Part shown: positions 8,933-17,750 of the stretch, one piece after another
Numbering within the stretch: the stretch's first letter is position 1
Layout: every line of letters starts with the position of its first letter
Source of the DNA: Rhodospirillales bacterium
GTDB taxonomy: Bacteria; Pseudomonadota; Alphaproteobacteria; Rhodospirillales; Thalassospiraceae
Direction of reading: 5' to 3'
DNA: 64,000 nt
NCBI GenBank assembly: GCA_019634165.1
Contig: JAHQVT010000002.1
Coordinates: 186,001 to 250,000 of the forward strand
Made by a program: the position numbers and the translations under genes
Notes under the pieces: generated by a model
Seen by the model: only the letters and a program-made list of their open reading frames with translations
What the model was told of the DNA's origin: nothing
Databases searched by the model: none

Positions 8933-9691
8933 TCACATTTCATCTGGCCGAGCCAAAACAAAGTGCCACGTTGCAGCAGCCCAGAAAGGCAGGAAATCTG
9001 CAATCCAGACATTTGCCGTAATCAAAGGTTTAAACATGAAAATAGTCGCACCCGAAAGGTCTGCTCCCATCAGGCTTCCATTCTTAAATACTTTAAAATC
9101 CAGCCCCGTTTGCTGTACTATTCGGCGTAGCGAGAATTTTGTATAAAATTGAACGTGCCCAGATTCATAATTATAAGGTACATCTTTAATAGACGGCCTT
9201 AAATTTCTATTACCTGCAATTTTTCGTTTCACCAAACGTAGTATTTTGTAAATCTTCAATTTTGCGTCGACATACTTCTCAATCTCCGTTAGGCCATATC
9301 CATTGGGAACTGAACAGAGAAAAATCCCACCCGGTCTTAGTTTCGGAACAAGAGTATTGAGTATTCCAACGGGGTCATCCAAGTGTTCAAGGACCTCTGA
9401 CATCACAATTACATCAAAAATCTCATCTTCTGGAACCCGTTCCAAAAAAATGGCTTTATCACTCCCAAGCTCATCCCGAGCATGTTCTAACGACGGTAAA
9501 TGAATATCAACTCCCGTATAATGAATATTGTCGTCAACAATAAACCGCGCCATCTCCTCACCATTACCACAACCGAAATCCAAGACATTTATATCACGTC
9601 CAACCTTTTGGGAATGATGCAAAAGTTCGCTCTGAACAAACTTGATTTTCTTGGAGGTTGCATAAACATTTTCAGGTGGTGCTGGATGCAT
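8933..9691 (-). CDS. Class I SAM-dependent methyltransferase
   Basis: A 252-residue Rossmann methyltransferase. Motif I is VLDFGCGNGEE, followed by the acidic VDIH strand end that binds SAM ribose and a motif IV region MSEVLEHLDDP, the pattern of Methyltransf_11/25 small-molecule methylases. The C-terminal part has a basic, hydrophobic segment (FWAAATWHFVLARP) that might associate with membrane or lipid-linked substrate. It lies 14 bp after another methyltransferase gene in the glycan operon. A sugar O- or N-methylation role is inferred from context only. Confidence 0.8.
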   Translation of the reverse strand: MHPAPPENVYATSKKIKFVQSELLHHSQKVGRDINVLDFGCGNGEEMARFIVDDNIHYTGVDIHLPSLEHARDELGSDKAIFLERVPEDEIFDVIVMSEVLEHLDDPVGILNTLVPKLRPGGIFLCSVPNGYGLTEIEKYVDAKLKIYKILRLVKRKIAGNRNLRPSIKDVPYNYESGHVQFYTKFSLRRIVQQTGLDFKVFKNGSLMGADLSGATIFMFKPLITANVWIADFLPFWAAATWHFVLARPDEM

Positions 9692-9705
9692 AAAGTTGCC
9701 TAACG

Positions 9706-10407
9706 TTATTTCGCGCGTGCAGTTATCAAAACTAAAGGTCCTTGCTGATCGGGCACGGTTTCCATTCCAAACCCGGTATCGTCAAGTATTGTCTGCCACT
9801 CCCGTATCGAGAACCTATTACATGACAATTTTAAATACTCAAGACCTTCTTTCCACCTACTCATCTTCAAGACATAGTAGAAAGGTGGGAATAGCATCAA
9901 AGATCTTTTTATACTCTCCTTTTTACGAAATCTATTTCGCATATCAGGAACCGTTAAAAGAAGAACCCCTTCATCTTTTAAAACCCTTCTGAATTCTAAA
10001 AGAATTTCTTTTGGATTTGGCACATATTCAAGAACACTTGAACTTATAACAGCGTCATAGACATCATCATCAAAGGGAAGTGTCCCGTCTCCCTCATAGA
10101 CAAAGAAATTTGCCCTATCACCCGACAACCTCGCCTGCCCAATCATTTTCGGCGATAGATCAATTCCCGTTACTAAATAACCTTTCGTTGACAAATGATG
10201 GGCGACAAGACCGCTCCCACAACCGAAATCAAGAACTTGCGAACCAACCGATAGATAAGGATGTAGGCCGTTGTAGAATCGTTCTGAACGTTTATGCATT
10301 GCCGGGTCCGCGGCATAACGGCCACTCCATCCCGATGCAAGGTCATCAAAAAAAGCTTTGGTTTCTTCTACGTGTCGCTGAGGCTGATCATCATCTGATG
10401 GCTTCAT
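9706..10407 (-). CDS. Class I SAM-dependent methyltransferase
   Basis: A 233-residue methyltransferase with motif I VLDFGCGSGLVAHHL, a GIDLSPKMI post-I region and SSVLEYVPNPKEILLE around motif IV, the UbiE/Methyltransf_11 type. The ATG overlaps the stop of the preceding two-domain oxidoreductase by four bases (ATGA), so the two are translationally coupled and probably act on the same glycan precursor. The substrate cannot be deduced. Confidence 0.8.
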   Translation of the reverse strand: MKPSDDDQPQRHVEETKAFFDDLASGWSGRYAADPAMHKRSERFYNGLHPYLSVGSQVLDFGCGSGLVAHHLSTKGYLVTGIDLSPKMIGQARLSGDRANFFVYEGDGTLPFDDDVYDAVISSSVLEYVPNPKEILLEFRRVLKDEGVLLLTVPDMRNRFRKKESIKRSLMLFPPFYYVLKMSRWKEGLEYLKLSCNRFSIREWQTILDDTGFGMETVPDQQGPLVLITARAK

Positions 10408-12554
10408 ATGACACCTTCATTTTTTGACACAATCTGGCTTTGCACATTCAACGCTATCCGCGTTGCCTGTAGCTGTTGCCACATTGGAATGGGCCAATCA
10501 ATGCCATTTAAAACCGCCTTACCAAATGCGGCGATCTCTTCGCGGTGCCCTTTTTCCATTTTTCTGGTGGTAAGAGGTGAGAATTTCGTTCCCGTACCAT
10601 GCAGTGTACGAAAATCTTCAAGATCAATTACGCGGCCTTCAGCAAAAATAGTCATACGTTCTTTCGGATGTGAAGAATCTCCCAGTGACGTGTAGGTCAG
10701 ATTTGCAACAGAACCATCTGCAAAGGTAGCCGCCATACAAAAGTTATCTGTTCTACAATAATGCCGCGTTTTCGGCACGATGCTTTGAGCAGTAACACTC
10801 CGAACCTCAGAACCAGTCAAGGCGGTAAAAAGATCATAAAAATGACAAGCTTCACCGATGTTACGTCCACCGCCCTCTGATCCATGCACCCAGTGCTCTC
10901 GCGGAATGAAACCCGCGTTAACTCGATAATTGATGATCATAGGCGATGTTCTATCAATTAGCTCCTTATGAATAGTTGCAACAAAAGGAGAGAACCTGCG
11001 ATTGAACCCCACCATCAAAACATTTTCTTTTTGCCCCCCAACGGCAAAGTAATTTTCAATAGCATCAGCTTCTTTTTCGGTCAAACACAGTGGTTTTTCA
11101 ACCATCACATGCTTACCCGCCTTCAACGCCGCCAGAACCATTTCACCATGTAAATCATGGCGAGTAGCAATTACTACAGCATCAATTTGGGGGTTTCGCA
11201 AAACAGCACTAAAGTCAGTCGACGCCTCCGGCACATCAAACTGACGCGCAACATTAGTTGCAGTATATCCTTGCCTCGTTACGACAGCAGAAATTTGGAA
11301 ATCAGAATTGCCTCTCATAATAGGCATGAGCGTGCTTGTAGCAAAACCACCAGCGCCAACCACGGCAACATGAACTGTATCACGCCGCAGAGCCTTACGA
11401 CTCCCTATTGAAACGCTGTGCCTTAATTCTCTCTCGCGTTCATCGTAAGTCAGCAAGATCGAAAGTGGACGTTTTGTTCCTGATTGCAGCGATTCGTAAG
11501 CATCTGGAGCTTTTTGAAGCTCGCAGCGTTCGGAAACCAAGTTATCAAGTGATACCCGACCATCCGCAATGAGATCTAGAAACGCACTCATATTTCGGTT
11601 TTCCGTCCAGCGGACGTATGGAAGCGGATATTCCATGCCTTTTTCTTCGTACAGCCGGTCGTAACGGCCTGGCCCGTAAGATGTCGAAATCAAGAAATCA
11701 AGTTCCTTGGCGTAAATATCCTCCCGATCGATATCCATACCAACGTCGCCGACCAAAACCACGCGCCCTTTACGACGACACGACTTGAATGCATTCGCAA
11801 GCAATTCACTACTTGATGTTGCAGCAGTTATAATCGCACCATCTGCACCATAGCCATTTGATAGCCTGTAAGCCGCGTTGATCATTTCATGCCCCGCATC
11901 ACTGCAGCCATGTTTGAGCCCGTTATCACAAGCACGCCTTACCCGATCGGCATCAAGATCAACACCAATAACATGCACACCATTTGCCTGTAGAATTTGC
12001 TGCGTGAGTTGCCCAATAATCCCCAAGCCGAGTACAATGAAAGTCTCGCCTAAAGTTGGCTTAGCGCGTCGCACCCCCTGCAGTGCAATGGCACCAAGAG
12101 TCACTGTAGATGCCTTATCCATTTCAATATTGTCAGGAACTTCAACAACAAGGTTTCTCGGCACGGCGATCACTTCGGCATGATGAGCTGCTTGCGACCC
12201 CGCACATGCCACCCGAGCCCCCACACAAATATCTTCAACCCCTTCACCAACAGCAATAACTTTACCACTGGCTGAGTATCCAATTGGGTAAGCAGTCTGT
12301 AGTTTTCTACGAACCAATTCACTGGTTTCGCTCAAACCATTGCTAAGTAGTCGATCGAGAACCTTCTTCACATCAGATGGCTTTTGCAACGCACGCTTCC
12401 ACAGAGGTGCAGAAGTCGCCCTGACACCGCTCATTTCCGTTCCAACGGAAATGCACGAGTAGCCCACCCTAACAAGCACGGTTCCTTTTTCAGCTCTTGG
12501 TGCAGGAACTTCTTCGACTACAACCCCTCCCTGCTTTAACAATACTTGCTTCAT
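10404..12554 (-). CDS. Two-domain oxidoreductase: MDR dehydrogenase fused to Gfo/Idh/MocA
   Basis: A 716-residue natural fusion. Residues 1 to about 365 are a medium-chain dehydrogenase (GYSASGKVIAVGEGVEDICVG, then the nucleotide-binding loop VLGLGIIGQL). Residues from about 390 form a Gfo/Idh/MocA enzyme with its own Rossmann motif VAVVGAGGFATS and the family EKPLCLTEKEAD segment. Both halves look intact, so it could carry out consecutive oxidation/reduction on a nucleotide sugar. This architecture is known in surface-polysaccharide loci, often with heparinase-like and GT4 genes as here, but I know of no firmly established reaction. It overlaps both neighbours by four bases. Confidence 0.85.
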   Translation of the reverse strand: MKQVLLKQGGVVVEEVPAPRAEKGTVLVRVGYSCISVGTEMSGVRATSAPLWKRALQKPSDVKKVLDRLLSNGLSETSELVRRKLQTAYPIGYSASGKVIAVGEGVEDICVGARVACAGSQAAHHAEVIAVPRNLVVEVPDNIEMDKASTVTLGAIALQGVRRAKPTLGETFIVLGLGIIGQLTQQILQANGVHVIGVDLDADRVRRACDNGLKHGCSDAGHEMINAAYRLSNGYGADGAIITAATSSSELLANAFKSCRRKGRVVLVGDVGMDIDREDIYAKELDFLISTSYGPGRYDRLYEEKGMEYPLPYVRWTENRNMSAFLDLIADGRVSLDNLVSERCELQKAPDAYESLQSGTKRPLSILLTYDERERELRHSVSIGSRKALRRDTVHVAVVGAGGFATSTLMPIMRGNSDFQISAVVTRQGYTATNVARQFDVPEASTDFSAVLRNPQIDAVVIATRHDLHGEMVLAALKAGKHVMVEKPLCLTEKEADAIENYFAVGGQKENVLMVGFNRRFSPFVATIHKELIDRTSPMIINYRVNAGFIPREHWVHGSEGGGRNIGEACHFYDLFTALTGSEVRSVTAQSIVPKTRHYCRTDNFCMAATFADGSVANLTYTSLGDSSHPKERMTIFAEGRVIDLEDFRTLHGTGTKFSPLTTRKMEKGHREEIAAFGKAVLNGIDWPIPMWQQLQATRIALNVQSQIVSKNEGVI

Positions 12555-13927
12555 TTGTATTTAGTCCTATTTTCCCGACTGGTTCGGCCTGCTTTAATTA
12601 TCTGATTTTGAAAAGATTCCTGAACTACTTTGAGATCATGATTCTTTTGTGCGACGTCGCGTGCATTTCTGACGAGATTCTCCCTGAGATCATTGTTCTG
12701 CAGTAAATGGCGCATTGCGTTTACAAGTTTTTTTTGATTCTTTTCATCAACAACATAGCCCCACCCATCTGACAATGCATACGTAACTTGCGCAACTTGC
12801 GCTGGACCGAAGACAAGGATCGGGCCCCCAGCCGTCAAATATGCAGGAACCTTTGTTGGCATCGAATACTTAATGAAACGAATACTATCTGCGTCAAAAT
12901 TCACAGGAAGAAGTAAAATATCGGCAGCAGCAATACGTCGATAGAAAGTATCGTCGTCTCTGATTGTATCAACAATATTTATACATGAGTCTACTTGTAG
13001 TTCTTCACTGTACCGCTGAGCATGCCCCGAAGGACTGCTAATGGTAAGTTGTGCTGGAACACCTGACCTATTAATTTCTTTTACAGCTTGGCAGCACATG
13101 ATCAGTGCATCAAGTTGGGCATTCGGAAATATCGACCCTATATAAACAATGTCGGCAACTGCACCTCTGGAATTTCCTTCATTTGCAAACCTTGACCAAT
13201 ACTGAAAGTCAATTGTATTTTGATATGCTTCAAACGGGCGACGGAAACGTTTTTCGTACGCTTCTTTCATTGCAGGAGAAATTGCTAGGCAGTACATCGC
13301 TCGGCTTACAATACGATTTACTCTACCTAGCATTTGCCTGCGTAAAATTGGTGACAACGCCCCTTTTCGATAGCTTGCTTCCATCCAGTCATCCATGAAA
13401 TGCACAACGATAGGAAGCTTGAAGCGATCTGCAGTATCCTCAACTAACTTCATCATCCCGTTCGAACCCAGTATTGTATAGATCACATCGGGCTGAAATT
13501 CATTGATCCACTTTTCAAGACTCGATGTAATATTCGCTCGTTCAGGAAAACTATCGCCGATAATGCCAACAAATACTCTTTTTGCCACTTTAACAAGATT
13601 ACCAAACCCCCCAACCCAGATATCCTGTTTCTTGCTTATTGCCGGACCGTTTATTTCTTCATCGACAGTATGTTCAGATGCTACGGAGGCAAATTTCCCC
13701 TTTTCACTTATCCATGCAAAAGGCTGTGTATAAGCGAGTTCCGCTGGACCTAATTTGTAATACAATTCGCAAACGTCTAGCGTCGTTGGCTCAGGATCGT
13801 TATGGATTGTTGCAATTCTTGCCTTCGGCCACCCTGAGAACAGGTTCGAGAACGTGATCCCACCACCAGTTACTTTATTAAATCCGTGTGGGGTAATGAA
13901 AAGCACCCTAGGGAACGTATCTTTCAA
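12551..13927 (-). CDS. Glycosyltransferase (GT-B, GT4-like)
   Basis: A 458-residue GT-B protein. The N-terminus carries the acceptor-domain loop FITPHGFNKVTGGGITFSNL; the C-terminal half includes DIVYIGSIFPNAQLDAL and the donor-site region SMPTKVPAYLTAGGPILVFG. The start is TTG 13927, five bases after the preceding stop and preceded by AAGGTAGAG; no better ATG fits the conserved N-terminus. A GTG at 13906 is an alternative. It belongs to the glycan operon and overlaps the next gene by four bases. Donor and acceptor are unknown. Confidence 0.8.
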   Translation of the reverse strand: MKDTFPRVLFITPHGFNKVTGGGITFSNLFSGWPKARIATIHNDPEPTTLDVCELYYKLGPAELAYTQPFAWISEKGKFASVASEHTVDEEINGPAISKKQDIWVGGFGNLVKVAKRVFVGIIGDSFPERANITSSLEKWINEFQPDVIYTILGSNGMMKLVEDTADRFKLPIVVHFMDDWMEASYRKGALSPILRRQMLGRVNRIVSRAMYCLAISPAMKEAYEKRFRRPFEAYQNTIDFQYWSRFANEGNSRGAVADIVYIGSIFPNAQLDALIMCCQAVKEINRSGVPAQLTISSPSGHAQRYSEELQVDSCINIVDTIRDDDTFYRRIAAADILLLPVNFDADSIRFIKYSMPTKVPAYLTAGGPILVFGPAQVAQVTYALSDGWGYVVDEKNQKKLVNAMRHLLQNNDLRENLVRNARDVAQKNHDLKVVQESFQNQIIKAGRTSRENRTKYK

Positions 13928-13932
13928 CGTCT

Positions 13933-15162
13933 CTACCTTCTCAGTTCTTGGTAGAGTGCAACAAATCTGCGCGCTTCCACTTTTTGGTCAAAATCTCGCT
14001 TAATTAGATCTCGCCCTATCTTCCCCATACTTGTTCTATACTCTAGGCTGGACAGCAACTGAATTAAACGTCTCATAAACCTATTACTCTCTCCGACCGG
14101 CAAGCAGAACCCAGTTTCATTATCTCGAACGACATCTTTCATACCACCAACATCAAGAGCTATCACTGGTCTTTCGCAAGATAGTGCTTCAATAGCTGTA
14201 TTCGGAAGATTCTCAACCGCAGATGGGATCACAACGACATCTGATGCCGTATAGAGGTGCGCCAGGGTTTCATTACTCTCCACAAAACTTACCGGATAGG
14301 TATCTACCCGCGTTTCACCAATCCACTTTTCGGAGCCGCGACCGGCCACGATAAAGCAAAACCGCTCTGGATTTGGCAAACTGTTCAGTACATTTTTTAG
14401 AAAGTCCGTTCCTTTCCTCGGATTATCAAATGCAATATGGGCACAAAATAAAATTGCCGGTCGACGATCCGGTATTCCTAATATTTTGCGCGAAGCTTCC
14501 TGATTTCGGGCAGAGAAAGTATCAATGTCGATTCCATTCGGAATACGCCGAATATCACATCCGTCAAACAATGGACTGTCTTTAGCTGCTTGCTCGGTCC
14601 AAGATGACGGAGCCACTACAGTAAATGGCTTAATCTCGTCATATATCTTTTGTTTTCTTCGCCAAAGGAATGATGTCGTATCTATCCCAACTCCTGGATA
14701 TGCTTTCAAATCCGGGCAAGAACCACACCCAGACGCCCAGCGGCTACAATCACCAGGGTAGGCACAATGGCCAGTAATTGGCCAAAGGTCTGACAACCTC
14801 CACACTATCTTTGAGCGTTGGGAAAAGCTACGTAAACTACTTATATTGAAGTAGCCTCCATGCAAATTGTAAAGCTGAAAAATGGATGTATCTTCGAGCC
14901 AATGGTGATTATTTAGGCGCCGCTGTGAAGGCAAAAAACAGTATTGCAGACCAAGCTTTAACCCGACCCGGTTTGCAAGATGATCTGCTTTGGACAGTAT
15001 TGGACTTTGTGATATCTGCTCTACATCTGAACTATCAGACGACTTGAAGCCAACGAGCATTTTAGAATCAATCCCCAACGCTGAGAGATTCTCATGAATT
15101 CTCCATGCAGAGCGCGCTGACCCGCCTTCAATATCACTTGTTGAAACATGAACAACTTTCAT
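13933..15162 (-). CDS. Glycosyltransferase family 4
   Basis: A 409-residue retaining GT4 enzyme. It shows the characteristic N-terminal VSTSDIEGGSARSAWRIH loop, a cysteine-rich segment (GHCAYPGDCSRWASGCGSCP) found in a distinct GT4 subgroup, the linker PNGIDIDTF, and the donor-binding ENLPNTAIEALSCERPVIA stretch carrying the EX7E-type glutamates. Length is normal. It follows asnB by seven bases in the operon. The specific sugar cannot be named. Confidence 0.88.
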   Translation of the reverse strand: MKVVHVSTSDIEGGSARSAWRIHENLSALGIDSKMLVGFKSSDSSDVEQISQSPILSKADHLANRVGLKLGLQYCFLPSQRRLNNHHWLEDTSIFQLYNLHGGYFNISSLRSFSQRSKIVWRLSDLWPITGHCAYPGDCSRWASGCGSCPDLKAYPGVGIDTTSFLWRRKQKIYDEIKPFTVVAPSSWTEQAAKDSPLFDGCDIRRIPNGIDIDTFSARNQEASRKILGIPDRRPAILFCAHIAFDNPRKGTDFLKNVLNSLPNPERFCFIVAGRGSEKWIGETRVDTYPVSFVESNETLAHLYTASDVVVIPSAVENLPNTAIEALSCERPVIALDVGGMKDVVRDNETGFCLPVGESNRFMRRLIQLLSSLEYRTSMGKIGRDLIKRDFDQKVEARRFVALYQELRR

Positions 15163-15169
15163 CAGATCA

Positions 15170-16963
15170 CTATTGTGCGTACCAAAGTTGAAACATCAGC
15201 ATAGGCCAAAGGAAATGAGTATGGTCAAGCTTTCCGTCCCGGTGCTCTCGCACATGTCTAGCAACAAACTTATGATCAAATATCCCCTGGCTCTTGAGCT
15301 TTGCCTCCCCCAAGTATTCCCCGACAAGATCTGTTAGGTCTGTACGCAACCAATGAGCTAATGGGATGACAAAACCTTTCTTCGGAGCATGAACGAGTTC
15401 ACCTGGCAATAAGGGAGCAACAGAATCACGTAGCAAGCCTTTAAGGTCTGAACCAGAAGTCCGCATTTCAGCGGGTATTTGGCTTACCAAATCTACAAAC
15501 CCATTATCCAAAAACGGCGTCCTTGCTTCAAGTGAATGCGCCATAGAAAAACGATCAGTCATAAAGAGAAATTCATCCGACAGCTGAGTTCCAATGTCCA
15601 TAACCGCATGGGCGTCACGCACCGTTTTCGCGCCACGCGCTGTCGCCTGATCAAATCTTCTCCTTAACAGCTCAGAAGTAGCATCCTGCCCAAGATTTGG
15701 ATCGGTAAAAAGCTTGTGTTTGAATTTATCTGTCGCGTAGTAAAACTCATCAAACATTTTAGAGCGAAATATCTCTTCTGAGACGTTTGAAGGCTTCCGA
15801 CGCCCGAATCGCCCCATCCATTGAGCTTCAATTCCGCGCCATTTTCCATAATTCCCAAATAGCTCATCACCGCCGCTACCGGTGATAGCCACCTTATATT
15901 CTGCAGCCATACCTTTAAAGACGAACCATGATGGCAACCCCCCGCCGTATGGCTCATCCAAAGCAGCTATCATTTGCGGAAGCTCATCCAAAAGCGCTGT
16001 AGGGTTCAGAACAATCTCTTCGTGTTCTATTCCCCATTTCTCCGCAACTTTCTTTGCTAAAGGTAGCTCATTCCAAGGCTCATCAACATTACCCGAAAAG
16101 CCAAGAGAAAAGCTCTTTAACCCAACACCTTGCTGCGCAAGCAGACCTGCAATAGCCGATGAATCCAACCCACCTGAGAGCGACATTGCAACTGGTACAT
16201 CTGACCATGCCCATCGTTTTACCGCGTTACCAAGCTCTGCACGAATTGCTTCACACCAATGAGTTCGACTTCTTCCATGATCCGCCGCGAACGACATTTC
16301 CCAGTAGCGCTCAACAGTTACAACCCGATCATCAAGAGAAAACTTTAGATATGAGCCAGGAGGAACTTTTTTAACATCACAATATGCTGTATTTTCACCC
16401 GGCACATAAAGCAAACTAAAATAGTGATAAATACTTTCAAAATCGACTGCATTTGGCGTAGACGGCAACTTTAATAAGCTTTTGATTTCCGACGCGAAAG
16501 CAAAAGTTTTACCTCGTTGGAAATAGTGAAGAGGTTTAATACCAAACCTATCTCGCGCCAACAGAATCTCACGCTTCTGGCGATCCCAAAGCGCAAATGC
16601 AAACATTCCGTTTAATCGAGAGAGACACCCAACCCCCTCGTGCTGAAGTAAGTTGAATAGAACCTCAGTGTCTGAGTGGTCGGAAACAAACGCAACTTTC
16701 TTAGCTTTAAGCTCAGACCTCAGCTCAGGAGCATTAAAAACCTCGCCATTGTACACAATCGTGAAACGGCCATCAGGAGACGTAATAGGCTGCTCCCCGC
16801 CCTGGACATCGATTATTGACAACCGCCGCATTGCAAGAGAGACCATATTCTCCCGGTCCGTGAACTCGCCCCCATCATCAGGACCACGGTGGAATTGGGT
16901 CTCGTTCATCGAGCCTATCCATTCCCAGTCTTGCTCGCCCACAATTCCAACAATACCGCACAC
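15170..16963 (-). CDS. asnB: Asparagine synthase, glutamine-hydrolysing (glycan-locus type)
   Basis: A 597-residue class II amidotransferase. Translation from GTG 16963 places the N-terminal nucleophile at Cys2 (MCGIVGIVG) once the initiator Met is removed; NGEVFN and the RGPDDGGEF segment complete the glutaminase domain. The synthetase half has the ATP-pyrophosphatase loop SLSGGLDSSAIAG and GSGGDELFGNYGKW. AAGGG lies about eleven bases before the GTG. In O-antigen and EPS loci such AsnB paralogues are usually thought to amidate a carboxyl group of a sugar acid rather than to make asparagine for protein synthesis; with a nonulosonic-acid cassette nearby, that is a reasonable inference. Confidence 0.85.
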   Translation of the reverse strand: MCGIVGIVGEQDWEWIGSMNETQFHRGPDDGGEFTDRENMVSLAMRRLSIIDVQGGEQPITSPDGRFTIVYNGEVFNAPELRSELKAKKVAFVSDHSDTEVLFNLLQHEGVGCLSRLNGMFAFALWDRQKREILLARDRFGIKPLHYFQRGKTFAFASEIKSLLKLPSTPNAVDFESIYHYFSLLYVPGENTAYCDVKKVPPGSYLKFSLDDRVVTVERYWEMSFAADHGRSRTHWCEAIRAELGNAVKRWAWSDVPVAMSLSGGLDSSAIAGLLAQQGVGLKSFSLGFSGNVDEPWNELPLAKKVAEKWGIEHEEIVLNPTALLDELPQMIAALDEPYGGGLPSWFVFKGMAAEYKVAITGSGGDELFGNYGKWRGIEAQWMGRFGRRKPSNVSEEIFRSKMFDEFYYATDKFKHKLFTDPNLGQDATSELLRRRFDQATARGAKTVRDAHAVMDIGTQLSDEFLFMTDRFSMAHSLEARTPFLDNGFVDLVSQIPAEMRTSGSDLKGLLRDSVAPLLPGELVHAPKKGFVIPLAHWLRTDLTDLVGEYLGEAKLKSQGIFDHKFVARHVREHRDGKLDHTHFLWPMLMFQLWYAQ

Positions 16964-16970
16964 TAGAACA

Positions 16971-17708
16971 TTAACCCTTTGCAGAAGATTCGAAGCGCCT
17001 TTTTGCTATACATGCAAGATGCGGATTACCTGAAGGCCCATGAATCAATCTTCCAACTAAGCTTTTAAGAAGACTTTTCGGTCCAGAAATCGGCTTCTTC
17101 GCAAAATTAGTCTCTATGACCTCCGACACTTCAAGCCCATGACCAGAAAGATAGTTCGTTAAGCTTGCCCCATTCCAACATCTTACATGTTGCCATCTGT
17201 GAAAGGTTTTCCCGCTTTCTGGACATATCATCATGTTTTTAGACAAGTCCTCGTTGTTTGGCGTTGTAAAGACAACGATGCCGTCTTCATTCAAAACAGA
17301 CATAATATTACTTAGCAAAACGTTCAACTGCGCATCATAGAGGTGTTCTATGACTTCCATCACAAGCACAACATCGAATTTCTTCTCTGTCTCAGAAAGA
17401 TCATTGATTGAAAAGGCACCACAGAAATTTTGATACCCAATCATCTTCTTTTCGACTACAGCCAGACTCTCACTAGAAGAATCAGCAGCATAGACACTAG
17501 GGAAAGATTGACAAAGATGCGGCAACAAATTCCCCACCCCGCACCCGTAATCCAACACAATTTTTCCGCTGATATACGGCACCAATTTTGCCACAATCTC
17601 TGCGCCAAACTGGTAGGTGAAATAATTTTCAGGGAATTTAGACTGCCAATCCCAAAACCTATTAACGCTCTCTTCTGTCCAAATCAGTTCTTCATATTTG
17701 GAAGTCAT
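16971..17708 (-). CDS. Class I SAM-dependent methyltransferase
   Basis: A 245-residue enzyme with motif I VLDYGCGVGNLLPHL, post-I AADSSSESL and motif IV VVLVMEVIEHLYDAQL, typical of Methyltransf_23-like small-molecule methylases. AGGTGA lies just before ATG 17708. It sits between the large GT-B-like gene and asnB in the glycan operon. A sugar methyltransferase role is inferred from context. Confidence 0.8.
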   Translation of the reverse strand: MTSKYEELIWTEESVNRFWDWQSKFPENYFTYQFGAEIVAKLVPYISGKIVLDYGCGVGNLLPHLCQSFPSVYAADSSSESLAVVEKKMIGYQNFCGAFSINDLSETEKKFDVVLVMEVIEHLYDAQLNVLLSNIMSVLNEDGIVVFTTPNNEDLSKNMMICPESGKTFHRWQHVRCWNGASLTNYLSGHGLEVSEVIETNFAKKPISGPKSLLKSLVGRLIHGPSGNPHLACIAKRRFESSAKG

Positions 17709-17750
17709 GTATCACCTAAAATTTCCGTTCAGCAAATTAATCAACTATTA

